22,239 bases of DNA, taken from an uncultured Collinsella sp. Lineage in GTDB: Bacteria; Actinomycetota; Coriobacteriia; Coriobacteriales; Coriobacteriaceae. The translations under genes and the position numbers were made by a program. Where the stretch lies: the NCBI GenBank assembly GCA_900758885.1, contig CAAETD010000152.1, positions 1-22,239 of the forward strand. The letters are read 5' to 3'. A model generated the notes under the pieces. It made no database searches, was not told where the DNA came from, and saw only the letters and a list, made by a program, of their open reading frames with translations. Positions 1 through 7,969 of this stretch are shown one piece after another (the first letter of the stretch is position 1; each line of letters starts with the position of its first letter).

Positions 1-33
1 GCGTTGAGCTTCGTTGAGGTTCGAAGTAGTGGA

Positions 34-1377
34 CTAGTTGGCCATAACGCCTTCGGTCCAGGCCTCGACGTCCTCGATGCGCAGGACGTTGGCGACCTCG
101 GCCACGCAGTCGACGCTGGCAAGCTCGCCGGCGGCAGCCTGGACGTCCTTCTCGAGCGCGCGGTGCGTCAGGAAGATGACCGAGCAGGCATCGCTGACGC
201 CCGACTTGCCGTCCTCGACCTGGTTGATGAGCGAGATCGAGATGTTGTGCTTGGCAAAGATATCGACCGTCTCGGACAGGGCGCCCACGCGGTCGGCGAC
301 CTTCAGGCGCACATAGTACTTGGTCTGGAGCTCGTCCATGGGCTTAAAGGCGAGGTTGTGACCATAGGGCTCAATCTCGGGCAGCGGAGCCACGCCGCGG
401 CTGATCTGCTCGGAGAGCGACAGGATGTCGCCCACGACGGCGCTCGCGGTGGGGAAGGAGCCTGCGCCGGCACCGTAGAACATGGTCTCGCCCACGGCGT
501 CACCCACCACGTAGACGGCGTTCATGGCGCCGTTGACCTTGGCGAGCATGTGATCGGCAGGAATCAGCGTGGGGTGCACGCGGACGTCGACGCCGGCGTC
601 GGTGTTGCGGGCGATGCCGAGCAGCTTAATGGTGTAGCCGAGCTCGCGGGCCTGGGCGATGTCCTCGGCGCCGATGGTACGGATACCCTGCTGGTACACA
701 TCATCGGTGGTCACGCGGGTGCCAAAGCCGATGGAGGCGAGGATCGCCGTCTTGCTGGCGGCGTCGAAGCCGTCGACGTCGGCGGACGGGTCGGCCTCGG
801 CGTAGCCCTTGGCCTGGGCGTCGGCGAGCACGTCGGCGTAATCGGCGCCCTCGGCGTCCATGCGCGACAGGATATAGTTGGTGGTACCGTTGAGAATGCC
901 GGCGATGGTCAGGATCTTGTTGCCCACCAGGTCGTGCTCGAGCGTGCTCACGATGGGGATGCCGCCGCCGCAGCTGGCCTCGCACTTAATCTGCACGCCG
1001 CACGCGCGCGCCTTCTCGGCAAGCGTCTCGACGTGACGGCCCAGCAGGGCCTTGTTGGCAGAGACGACGTGCTTGCCGTGCTCAAAGGCAGTGGTGAAGA
1101 TTTCGGTTGCGGGATGCTCGCCACCGATCAGCTCGACGACGATGTCGACGGCGGGGTCGGTGACGACATCGTGCCAGTCGCTCGTAAAGGCCTCGCGCTC
1201 AATGCCTGCCGCCTCGGCCTGCTCCCAGGCAAGCGCGCAGGCGCGGGTCAGCTTAAGGTCGATGCCGTAGGCGGCCAGGTACTCATCGTGGTGGCTCTTG
1301 ATCAGACGGGCCACGCCGCCGCCGACGGTTCCCAGACCGATCAGACCGACGTTCACGGTGCGCAGGGGTTCGCTCAT
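34..1377 (-). CDS. hom: Homoserine dehydrogenase with ACT domain
   Basis: This gene encodes a 447-residue cytoplasmic enzyme that reduces aspartate semialdehyde to homoserine with NAD(P)H, the branch point towards threonine and methionine. The N-terminus carries the Rossmann nucleotide-binding loop GLGTVGGGV (about residues 14-22). The catalytic core shows the family segment GILNGTTNYIL and an NKALL stretch. The last ~90 residues form an ACT domain (RVGALSETVDIFAKHNISI), as in the monofunctional, feedback-regulated enzymes of Gram-positive bacteria; threonine is the usual effector in the family. The ATG is preceded by GAAGGAG six bases upstream. The gene is divergent from the liv operon, with a ~250-base shared control region. 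Its downstream neighbour lies outside the window, so a threonine operon cannot be tested. The length is normal and the family assignment is secure. Confidence 0.96.
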   Translation of the reverse strand: MSEPLRTVNVGLIGLGTVGGGVARLIKSHHDEYLAAYGIDLKLTRACALAWEQAEAAGIEREAFTSDWHDVVTDPAVDIVVELIGGEHPATEIFTTAFEHGKHVVSANKALLGRHVETLAEKARACGVQIKCEASCGGGIPIVSTLEHDLVGNKILTIAGILNGTTNYILSRMDAEGADYADVLADAQAKGYAEADPSADVDGFDAASKTAILASIGFGTRVTTDDVYQQGIRTIGAEDIAQARELGYTIKLLGIARNTDAGVDVRVHPTLIPADHMLAKVNGAMNAVYVVGDAVGETMFYGAGAGSFPTASAVVGDILSLSEQISRGVAPLPEIEPYGHNLAFKPMDELQTKYYVRLKVADRVGALSETVDIFAKHNISISLINQVEDGKSGVSDACSVIFLTHRALEKDVQAAAGELASVDCVAEVANVLRIEDVEAWTEGVMAN

Positions 1378-1431
1378 AGATAGCTCCTTCGTGCATCTTA
1401 TGGATGGATTAACCGCTTAAAGGTTGAGTGC

Positions 1432-1437
1432 ATTCTA
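1432..1437 (-). promoter_or_regulatory. Candidate -10 element for hom
   Basis: Read on the minus strand this is TAGAAT, a five-of-six match to the sigma-70-type -10 box. It would start transcription about 48 bases upstream of the hom ATG. No good -35 hexamer is visible at the right distance, so this is only a candidate. The rest of 1440-1627 must also hold the promoter of livJ1, which I could not place. Confidence 0.3.
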
Positions 1438-1627
1438 GCGTGAAGTGCGGGCGCGTGCTTGCCTGGCAGCGGGAGCAGCATAAAACGCCACCCCCGAAAC
1501 GCTGCGGAAACATTGGAAACACGCTCGCTACAAACGAACTTCCGTAACAAACTGTCAACGTTTGCACCATAAGGTTTGCCCTGTACCGCAAGACGGCCGC
1601 ACCACGGCCAGCGAAAAGGGGGACACC

Positions 1628-2794
1628 ATGTTTAGCATCAACAACGTACTTAACCGCAGGAGTTTCTTGGCTGGCGCTGCGGCGCTCGGTAGCACCGCAG
1701 CACTCGCTGGTTGCTCGTCGGGTGGCGCGGACGGCGGCTCCGCCGATGACGGCAAGACCTTCAAGATCGGTGTCATCGGCCCTCTGACCGGCGCCGCGGC
1801 AACCTATGGCGTTTCGGCCGAGAAGGGTGCCAAGCTCGCCGCCAAGGATTTCTCGACCAAGGACCTCAAACTCTCGCTTAAGTCCGAGGACGATGTCGCC
1901 GACGGTGAGAAGGCCATCAACGCCTTCAATACCCTGTGCGACTGGGGCATGCAGGCACTCGTCGGCCCCGTTACCACCGGTGCCGCCGTCGCCGTCTCGG
2001 GCGAGATCGCCGACGATATGCTCATGGTCACGCCTTCGGCCTCGTCGCTCGACGTCACCAAGGACAAGACCACAGTTTTCCAGGTTTGCTTCACCGATCC
2101 GACCATGGGCGCCAGCGCCGCGAAGTTCTTGGCCGAGAAATACGCGGATGCCAAGATTGCCTTGTTCTACAACTCCGGCGATACGTATAGCTCGGGCGTT
2201 GCCGACGCTTTTGCCGAGCAGGCCAAGGCGTCCAAGCTCGACATCGTCGATACCGAGACCTTTAAGGACGACTCTTCCACGAGCTTTACCAACCAGCTCA
2301 CCAAGGCCAAGGAGGCCGGCGCCACGCTTATCTTTGCCCCGATCTATTACACGCCGGCGTCCGTCCTGCTCAAGAACGCCAAGGACATGGGCTACGACAT
2401 GACCCTCATGGGTACCGACGGCATGGACGGCCTGCTCTCTGTGGAAGGCTTCGATACCTCTCTTGCCGAGGGCGTACTGCTCGTGACCCCGTTTTCGGCT
2501 GACGATGAGAAGAATGCCGACTTCGTCAAGGCCTATAAGGATGCCTACGACGAGACGCCCAACCAGTTTGCCGCCGACGCCTACGATTGCGTCAACGCCA
2601 TCGCCGAGGCCATCGACAAAGCGGGCATCGACATTACGGCCGACGGCGCCGACATTGCCGGCGACCTTGCCAAGGCCATGCGCAAGATCAAGATCGAGGG
2701 CCTGACGGGCGAGCTGACGTGGAATGACAAGGGCCAGGTCGAAAAGCCCGCTACGGCTTATGTGATCCAGGACGGCAAGTACATCGCCGCCTAA
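1628..2794 (+). CDS. livJ: Branched-chain amino acid ABC transporter substrate-binding lipoprotein, copy 1
   Basis: This is a 388-residue extracellular binding protein of the Peripla_BP_6 (LivJ) family, which delivers branched-chain amino acids or related ligands to LivHMGF. The ATG at 1628 is chosen because AAGGGGG lies just upstream and because it gives a clean signal: twin-arginine motif RRSFL (residues 10-14), a hydrophobic stretch, then lipobox LAGC with lipidation Cys29. It is therefore probably a Tat-exported lipoprotein. An upstream in-frame TTG at 1562 would add 22 residues in front of the signal and is rejected. The mature part opens with FKIGVIGPLTG, typical of the family. It is the first gene of the liv cluster and is followed by a close paralogue (livJ2). 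The exact ligand cannot be read from sequence. Confidence 0.93.
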   Translation: MFSINNVLNRRSFLAGAAALGSTAALAGCSSGGADGGSADDGKTFKIGVIGPLTGAAATYGVSAEKGAKLAAKDFSTKDLKLSLKSEDDVADGEKAINAFNTLCDWGMQALVGPVTTGAAVAVSGEIADDMLMVTPSASSLDVTKDKTTVFQVCFTDPTMGASAAKFLAEKYADAKIALFYNSGDTYSSGVADAFAEQAKASKLDIVDTETFKDDSSTSFTNQLTKAKEAGATLIFAPIYYTPASVLLKNAKDMGYDMTLMGTDGMDGLLSVEGFDTSLAEGVLLVTPFSADDEKNADFVKAYKDAYDETPNQFAADAYDCVNAIAEAIDKAGIDITADGADIAGDLAKAMRKIKIEGLTGELTWNDKGQVEKPATAYVIQDGKYIAA

Positions 2795-2941
2795 GTGCAT
2801 ATACATCGAGACCGGCGGGCCGTTTTATTCAGGGCAAGGACGCCTGTAACAGAACGGAAACATTACTTTCACACAATAAAGTGGCTAAACTGCATAAACC
2901 GACAGGAATACGCAGAATTATGGATAAATTGGCAAAACAAA

Positions 2942-2970
2942 AGAAAAGTTGAAATAATCGCCACTTTTCT
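2942..2970. promoter_or_regulatory. 8-bp inverted repeat in the livJ1-livJ2 spacer
   Basis: AGAAAAGT (2942-2949) and ACTTTTCT (2963-2970) form a perfect inverted repeat around a 13-base loop. A second, overlapping pair, AGTTGA (2947-2952) and TCAACT (2970-2975), is mutually exclusive with it in RNA. The surrounding 2861-2992 is clearly AT-richer than the rest of the window, so it probably holds the livJ2 promoter. The repeat could be an operator or a weak hairpin; the sequence does not decide which. No convincing -35/-10 pair was found. Confidence 0.35.
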
Positions 2971-3022
2971 CAACTAAAGCGTCTACTATTTTGCGAACGC
3001 CGAACACGGCGAAGGATGGCCT

Positions 3023-3043
3023 GTCGGGTAACCGAAACCCGAC
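3023..3043 (+). promoter_or_regulatory. Hairpin in the livJ2 5' leader
   Basis: GTCGGGT (3023-3029) and ACCCGAC (3037-3043) form a perfect 7-bp stem with a 7-base loop. The stem ends about 10 bases before the GAGAGGAG ribosome-binding site of livJ2. It could stabilise the mRNA 5' end or tune translation; there is no T-run, so it is not a terminator. Confidence 0.4.
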
Positions 3044-3064
3044 GAGATTTGAGAGGAGAGCCGC

Positions 3065-4252
3065 ATGTCGAGCCTCACCGGTAAGTCATTGAACCCTGTT
3101 ATGAATCGCAGGAGCGTTATCGCGAGCGCAGCAGGTCTGGGGGCGATGTCCATTCTAGCTGGCTGCTCCTCCAACGGCGGCGACAGCGGTTCCGCGTCGG
3201 GCGACGCTTCGTTTAAGATCGGCACCATCGGCCCGCTGACCGGCGCCAACGCGTCCTACGGCAAGTCCGTTACACAGGCTGTCGAGCTTGGCTGCAAGGA
3301 TTTCTCGACTAAGGAGCTGCCGCTTGTCAGCAAGGCCGAGGACGACCAGGCCGATGGCGAGAAGGCCGTCAACGCCTTCAACACCCTGCTCGACTGGGGC
3401 ATGCAGGCCCTCGTCGGTCCGACCACCACGGGTGCGTCGGTCGCCGTTGCCGCAGAGTGCGGTAACGACCCCGAGACGTTCATGATCACCCCGTCCGCGT
3501 CTTCCGAGGACGTTACCAAGGGCAAGGATTGCGTCTTCCAGGTTTGCTTTACCGACCCCAACCAGGGTGTCAACGCTGCCAAGTTCCTGGCAGAGAAATA
3601 TGCGGACGAGAAGTTCGTGCTGTTCTATAACTCCGGCGACGCCTATTCTTCGGGCATCGCAGATTCCTTTAAGGCCCAGGCCGCTAAGTCCAAGCTCGAG
3701 ATTGTCGACGAGGAGACCTTTAAGGACGACTCCGCCACGAGCTTTACCAACCAGCTGACCAAGGCCAAGCAGGCAGGCGCCACCATGATCTTTGCGCCGA
3801 TCTACTACACGCCGGCGTCCGTCCTGCTCAAGAACGCCAAGGACATGGGCTACGACGTCAAGATGATGGGCTGCGACGGCATGGACGGCATCCTGGGCGT
3901 TGAGGGCTTCGACACCTCTCTTGCCGAGGGTCTGCTGCTCATGACCCCGTTCTCCGCCGACGACGAGAAGAACGCCGACTTCGTCAACGCTTACAAAGAT
4001 AAGTACGGCGATACCCCCGACCAGTTTGCCGCCGACGCCTACGACGGCGTGCATGCGGTGGTCGAGGCTCTCAAGGAGGCCGGCCTGGGTGTCGACGCCG
4101 ACCCCACCGAGGTTGCCGAGAAGCTTCCCGAGGCTATGCGCAACATTACTGTTGACGGTCTGACTGGCAAGCTCTCCTGGAACGACAAGGGCCAGGTCCA
4201 GAAGGACCCGACGGCGTACGTCATTACCGACGGCAAGTACGTACAGGCCTAA
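3065..4252 (+). CDS. livJ: Branched-chain amino acid ABC transporter substrate-binding lipoprotein, copy 2
   Basis: This 395-residue LivJ-family binding lipoprotein is a close paralogue of the gene immediately upstream; much of the two proteins aligns without gaps. The N-terminus has a twin-arginine-like NRRSVI (residues 14-19) and lipobox LAGC with Cys34. Its Tat motif is weaker than in copy 1, so Sec export is possible. The start is set by GAGAGGAG a few bases upstream; an internal ATG at 3101 also fits a signal peptide. It has its own AT-rich upstream region and a leader hairpin, and a strong hairpin separates it from livH. Binding proteins are normally needed in excess over the membrane complex, which fits that arrangement. 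Two binding proteins feeding one permease usually means different ligand preferences, but that is inference here. Confidence 0.93.
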   Translation: MSSLTGKSLNPVMNRRSVIASAAGLGAMSILAGCSSNGGDSGSASGDASFKIGTIGPLTGANASYGKSVTQAVELGCKDFSTKELPLVSKAEDDQADGEKAVNAFNTLLDWGMQALVGPTTTGASVAVAAECGNDPETFMITPSASSEDVTKGKDCVFQVCFTDPNQGVNAAKFLAEKYADEKFVLFYNSGDAYSSGIADSFKAQAAKSKLEIVDEETFKDDSATSFTNQLTKAKQAGATMIFAPIYYTPASVLLKNAKDMGYDVKMMGCDGMDGILGVEGFDTSLAEGLLLMTPFSADDEKNADFVNAYKDKYGDTPDQFAADAYDGVHAVVEALKEAGLGVDADPTEVAEKLPEAMRNITVDGLTGKLSWNDKGQVQKDPTAYVITDGKYVQA

Positions 4253-4283
4253 TAGGCCGCCTTACATAGAGCGGTTTTGATCC

Positions 4284-4315
4284 CAAGCAGGGGAGGTTTT
4301 GGCCTTCCCTGCTTG
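4284..4315 (+). terminator. Strong hairpin between livJ2 and livH, without T-run
   Basis: A 13-bp stem (4284-4296 with 4303-4315, one G-T pair, 6-base loop) lies 31 bases after the livJ2 stop. No T-run follows, so it is more likely an mRNA 3'-end stabiliser, processing site or partial terminator than a full terminator. Such an element would keep livJ mRNA above livHMGF mRNA. Confidence 0.5.
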
Positions 4316-4325
4316 CTTGGTATCT

Positions 4326-4345
4326 AGGGACGATGTAACGTCCCT
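4326..4345 (+). promoter_or_regulatory. Second small hairpin upstream of livH
   Basis: AGGGACG (4326-4332) and CGTCCCT (4339-4345) form a perfect 7-bp stem around ATGTAA, followed by TGTTTC. It ends about 30 bases before the livH Shine-Dalgarno. The same arm pair GGGACG/CGTCCC recurs at 8112-8131. Confidence 0.4.
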
Positions 4346-4391
4346 GTTTCATACATCAACTGGAAACCTATTCGAAAGGGGGATGTGGAAC

Positions 4392-5273
4392 ATGACGGTC
4401 TTTATCCAATACCTGGTCAACGGCCTGTCCATGGGCAGCGTCTACGCCATCATCGCGTTGGGCTACACCATGGTCTACGGTATCGCCAAGATGCTCAACT
4501 TCGCTCACGGCGACGTCATCATGGTCGGTGCCTATGTCTCGTTCTGTGCCACGTCGTATCTCGGCCTCCCGGGCTGGGCATCTGTAGTTCTCTCTTGTGT
4601 GGTCTGCACGGTTCTCGGTGTTCTCATCGAGGGTCTGGCCTATAAGCCGCTGCGCCAAGCAGGCCCTCTGGCCGTTCTGATCACGGCCATCGGCGTGTCT
4701 TACTTCCTGCAGAACGCCGCACAGCTTCTGTGGGGCGCCACGCCCAAGAACTTCACTTCGCTCGTCACCTTCCAGGTGCCGGAGTTCTTGGCCAAGTTCA
4801 ACGTAAGCGCCGTCTCGCTCGTCACCATCGTCGCCTGCCTGGTTATCATGGCCGGCCTGATGTTCTTTACAGGTAAGACCAAGATGGGCAAAGCCATGCG
4901 CGCCGTGTCCGAGGACAAAGCCGCCGCTCAGCTCATGGGCATCAACGTCAACCGCACCATCTCGATGACGTTTGCCATCGGCTCTGCCCTTGCCGCCATC
5001 GCCGGCGTGCTGCTGTGCTCCTACTCGCCGGTCCTGCAGCCCACCACGGGCGCCATGCCTGGCATCAAGGCCTTCGACGCTGCCGTTTTCGGCGGCATCG
5101 GCTCCATCCCCGGTGCCTTTGTCGGTGGCATTCTCATCGGCATCATCGAGGCGATGGCGCAGGCTTACATTTCCACGAGCCTTGCCAACTCCATCGTCTT
5201 TGGTGTTTTGATCATCGTCCTGCTCGTCAAGCCTGCCGGCCTCTTGGGCAAGTACGTCCCCGAGAAGGTGTAG
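4392..5273 (+). CDS. livH: Branched-chain amino acid ABC transporter permease LivH
   Basis: This 293-residue integral membrane protein is one of the two permease subunits of the liv importer. It is mostly hydrophobic with about eight membrane segments and shows family features such as the opening FIQYLVNGLSMGSVYAIIALG and the segment MLNFAHGD near the N-terminus. I chose the ATG at 4392 because AAGGGGG sits nine bases upstream and the protein then starts as LivH proteins usually do. The in-frame ATG at 4383 lies immediately after the Shine-Dalgarno, too close to it. livM starts immediately after the stop, so the two are translationally coupled. The assignment is secure; ligand specificity is not visible. 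Confidence 0.95.
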   Translation: MTVFIQYLVNGLSMGSVYAIIALGYTMVYGIAKMLNFAHGDVIMVGAYVSFCATSYLGLPGWASVVLSCVVCTVLGVLIEGLAYKPLRQAGPLAVLITAIGVSYFLQNAAQLLWGATPKNFTSLVTFQVPEFLAKFNVSAVSLVTIVACLVIMAGLMFFTGKTKMGKAMRAVSEDKAAAQLMGINVNRTISMTFAIGSALAAIAGVLLCSYSPVLQPTTGAMPGIKAFDAAVFGGIGSIPGAFVGGILIGIIEAMAQAYISTSLANSIVFGVLIIVLLVKPAGLLGKYVPEKV

Positions 5274-6362
5274 GTGAGCGTTATGAAGTTTCTTAAAGAC
5301 AAGCAGACGCGTCACGACTTTGTCACGTACGCCATGTGCATCGTGGCCTTCGCCATCGTGTTCTTTATGCAGTCCAACCACATGATTCCGCGCATGATCG
5401 CCGGTCAGCTGGTTCCCATCACGGCCTATATCGTCATGGCCATTTCCCTCAACCTCGTCGTCGGCATCGCGGGCGACCTGTCGCTGGGCCATGCGGGCTT
5501 TATGAGCGTCGGTGCCTATACGGGCATCGTCACCGCGGTCGCCCTTGAGAGCGCCGTTCCCTCCGATCCGGTGCGCCTGATCATCAGCATCGTGGTCGGC
5601 GCCTTCGCTGCCGCCATCCTGGGCTTCTTGATCGGTATCCCGGTCCTTCGTCTGAGTGGCGATTACCTGGCTATCGTGACGCTGGCCTTTGGTGAGATCA
5701 TCAAAGAGATCGTCACCTGCCTTATCGTGGGTGTCGACTCGCGCGGCCTGCACGTGATCTTTAACATCACGGGTAACTCCACGATCGACGACCTGCATCT
5801 GCTCGAGGACGGCACCGCCATCATCAAGGGCGCGCAGGGCGCATCGGGTGTGTCGACGTACTCGACCTTCCTCGCCGGTGCCATCCTGGTCATGGTCGCA
5901 CTCGTGATCGTGCTCAACCTGGTTCGCAGCCGTACCGGCCGTGCCATTATGGCCGTGCGCGACAACAAGATTGCAGCCGAGTCCGTGGGCATCTCCGTCA
6001 CCCAGTACCGCATGATCGCCTTCGTGGTTTCCGCTGCCCTCGCCGGTGCTGCCGGAGCTCTCTTCGGCGGTAACTTCTCGCAGCTCTCCGCCACCAAGTT
6101 CGACTTCAACACGTCCATCCTCATCCTGGTGTTCGTGGTCCTGGGCGGTCTGGGCAATATGCGCGGCTCCGTCATCGCGGCGGCGCTGCTCACGGTGCTT
6201 CCCGAGCTGCTCCGTCAGTTCTCGGACTACCGCATGCTCATCTACGCCATCGTGTTGATCCTGGTCATGATCTTTACCAACAACCCGCAGCTCAAGGCGT
6301 TCTTCGGTCGCGTCAAGGACCGCTTTGCTTCCAAGAAGGAGGTGGCAGCCGATGCCCAGTAA
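5274..6362 (+). CDS. livM: Branched-chain amino acid ABC transporter permease LivM
   Basis: The second permease subunit, 362 residues, has about nine or ten hydrophobic segments and the LivM-type segments LNLVVGIAGDLSLGHAGFM (about residues 59-77) and GDYLAIVTLAFGEI. The start is uncertain. The GTG at 5274 directly abuts the livH stop and has GAGAAGG six bases upstream, while an ATG three codons later (5283) has GGTGA just before it. Both give essentially the same protein. The last 11 bases overlap livG, which indicates tight operon coupling. The C-terminus is a short charged tail on the cytoplasmic side. Confidence 0.95.
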   Translation: MSVMKFLKDKQTRHDFVTYAMCIVAFAIVFFMQSNHMIPRMIAGQLVPITAYIVMAISLNLVVGIAGDLSLGHAGFMSVGAYTGIVTAVALESAVPSDPVRLIISIVVGAFAAAILGFLIGIPVLRLSGDYLAIVTLAFGEIIKEIVTCLIVGVDSRGLHVIFNITGNSTIDDLHLLEDGTAIIKGAQGASGVSTYSTFLAGAILVMVALVIVLNLVRSRTGRAIMAVRDNKIAAESVGISVTQYRMIAFVVSAALAGAAGALFGGNFSQLSATKFDFNTSILILVFVVLGGLGNMRGSVIAAALLTVLPELLRQFSDYRMLIYAIVLILVMIFTNNPQLKAFFGRVKDRFASKKEVAADAQ

Positions 6363-7212
6363 GTTTGAGTTCAAGAAGGGCAAGATGGTCCCGTATCCTT
6401 CTGGAGCCATCGTTCCCGACCGCGACCTGGGCGAGCGCCCTGCACTCGAGTGCATCCACCTGGGCATTGAGTTCGGTGGCCTTAAGGCAGTCGACGACTT
6501 TAGCCTGACTATCGGCAAGACCGAGATCGCCGGTCTGATCGGCCCCAACGGTGCCGGTAAGACCACGGTCTTCAACCTGCTCACCAAGGTGTATCAGCCC
6601 ACGCACGGCACCATCCTGCTCGACGGCGAGGATACCTCGGGCAAGTCGGTCTATCAGGTCAACCGCATGGGTATTGCCCGTACATTCCAGAACATTCGCC
6701 TGTTCAACACCATGACGGTGGAGGATAACGTTAAGGTCGGCCTGCATAACCAGGAGCGCTACTCCGGCTTTGAGGGCGTGCTGCGCCTGCCGACGTATTG
6801 GAAGCACGAGAAGGCCGCCCACGAGCGCGCCATGGAGCTGCTGTCCATCTTTGATATGGAGCATCTGGCAAACGAGCAGGCCGGCTCGCTGCCTTACGGC
6901 GCCCAGCGTCGTCTGGAGATCGTCCGCGCGCTTGCCACCAACCCCAAACTGCTGCTGCTCGACGAGCCAGCCGCCGGCATGAACCCGTCCGAGACCGCGG
7001 AGCTCATGGAGAACATCGTTAAGATTCGCGACACCTTTGGCATTGCCATCATGCTTATCGAGCATGATATGTCACTCGTTATGAACATCTGCGAGGGCAT
7101 CTGCGTGCTCAACTTTGGTAAGGTCATCGCCAAGGGCACGGCAGAGGAAATTCAGAACAACGACGCCGTTATCGAGGCATATCTGGGCAAGCAGGATAAG
7201 GGGGAGAACTAA
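6352..7212 (+). CDS. livG: Branched-chain amino acid ABC transporter ATP-binding protein LivG
   Basis: This 286-residue ABC ATPase energises the importer together with LivF. Visible motifs are Walker A GPNGAGKT, a Q-loop within ARTFQNIRLF, the LivG-type signature LPYGAQRRLEI, Walker B LLLLDEPAAGMNP and the switch histidine in IEHDMS. It carries about 35 extra N-terminal residues before the ABC core begins at ALECIHLGIEFGG, somewhat longer than the typical LivG of about 255 residues. The ATG at 6352 is set by a near-perfect AAGGAGGTG nine bases upstream. The start overlaps the livM stop by 11 bases, and the stop is immediately followed by the livF ATG. Confidence 0.95.
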   Translation: MPSKFEFKKGKMVPYPSGAIVPDRDLGERPALECIHLGIEFGGLKAVDDFSLTIGKTEIAGLIGPNGAGKTTVFNLLTKVYQPTHGTILLDGEDTSGKSVYQVNRMGIARTFQNIRLFNTMTVEDNVKVGLHNQERYSGFEGVLRLPTYWKHEKAAHERAMELLSIFDMEHLANEQAGSLPYGAQRRLEIVRALATNPKLLLLDEPAAGMNPSETAELMENIVKIRDTFGIAIMLIEHDMSLVMNICEGICVLNFGKVIAKGTAEEIQNNDAVIEAYLGKQDKGEN

Positions 7213-7926
7213 ATGGCAGAGCCGATGCTTTCCGTCTACAACATCAACGTCTGGTACGGCGCTATCCACGCCATCAAGGACATCTCCTTTAACGTCAACG
7301 AGGGCGAGATCGTTGCTCTGATCGGTGCGAACGGTGCCGGCAAGTCCACAACGCTCAAGACTGTCTCGGGCCTGCTGCGCTCCAAGACCGGCTCCATCAA
7401 GTTTATGGGCGAGGACATTGCCCATACGCCTGCCGACAAGCTGGTGGGCAAGGGCCTGGCTCAGGTCCCCGAGGGCCGTCGCGCCTTTTTGCAGATGACG
7501 GTCGAGGAGAACCTGGAGATGGGCGCCTACACGCAGCCCAAGTCCACGGTTGCTCCGGGCCTTGAGCGTGTCTACGAGCAGTTCCCGCGCCTTAAGGAGC
7601 GCCGTCGCCAGGTCGCCGGCACCCTTTCGGGCGGCGAGCAGCAGATGCTCGTTATGGGGCGAGCCCTTATGAGTAACCCCAAACTGCTTATGCTCGACGA
7701 ACCCTCCATGGGTTTGGCGCCGATTCTGATTGAGCAGATCTTCCAGATTGTCGAGGACCTGCACAAGGCCGGCACCACGGTGCTTCTGGTCGAGCAAAAC
7801 GCACAGATGGCGCTTTCGATTGCTACGCGCGGTTACGTGCTCGAGACCGGCAAGATCACCATGACCGGCACGGGCCAAGAGCTCCTGCACGACGATAACG
7901 TCCGCAAGGCCTATCTGGGTGGCTAG
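7213..7926 (+). CDS. livF: Branched-chain amino acid ABC transporter ATP-binding protein LivF
   Basis: The second ATPase, 237 residues, has the standard LivF length. Motifs are Walker A GANGAGKST, signature LSGGEQQML, Walker B LLMLDEPSMGLAP and the switch histidine region replaced by LVEQNAQ, as is normal for LivF. The ATG abuts the livG stop without a gap, and the Shine-Dalgarno AAGGGGGAG lies in the livG tail. It is the last gene of the operon; two hairpins follow, the second with a T-run. Confidence 0.95.
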   Translation: MAEPMLSVYNINVWYGAIHAIKDISFNVNEGEIVALIGANGAGKSTTLKTVSGLLRSKTGSIKFMGEDIAHTPADKLVGKGLAQVPEGRRAFLQMTVEENLEMGAYTQPKSTVAPGLERVYEQFPRLKERRRQVAGTLSGGEQQMLVMGRALMSNPKLLMLDEPSMGLAPILIEQIFQIVEDLHKAGTTVLLVEQNAQMALSIATRGYVLETGKITMTGTGQELLHDDNVRKAYLGG

Positions 7927-7929
7927 GAG

Positions 7930-7957
7930 GTTCCGCCGTTCTACCGAACGGCGGAAC
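7930..7957 (+). terminator. Perfect 12-bp hairpin after livF
   Basis: GTTCCGCCGTTC (7930-7941) and GAACGGCGGAAC (7946-7957) form a perfect 12-bp stem with the tetraloop TACC, starting four bases after the livF stop. No T-run follows. It probably protects the 3' end or works together with the terminator at 7999-8040. Confidence 0.55.
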
Positions 7958-7969
7958 AGTCGACGCTGC

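Noticed and set aside
4..1383. 459-codon open frame on the plus strand opposite hom
   Set aside because: It mirrors hom and has the same low-complexity composition; hom has a ribosome-binding site and clear family motifs.
1409..2806. 465-codon minus-strand frame opposite livJ1
   Set aside because: It is an antisense shadow of livJ1, which has a Tat lipoprotein signal and Peripla_BP_6 motifs.
4368..6587. 739-codon open frame on the minus strand opposite livH-livM-livG
   Set aside because: It is antisense to three well-recognised genes. Its composition (very rich in D, G, H, R) is the usual product of high G/C third-position codon use on the opposite strand. It has no domain and no ribosome-binding site.
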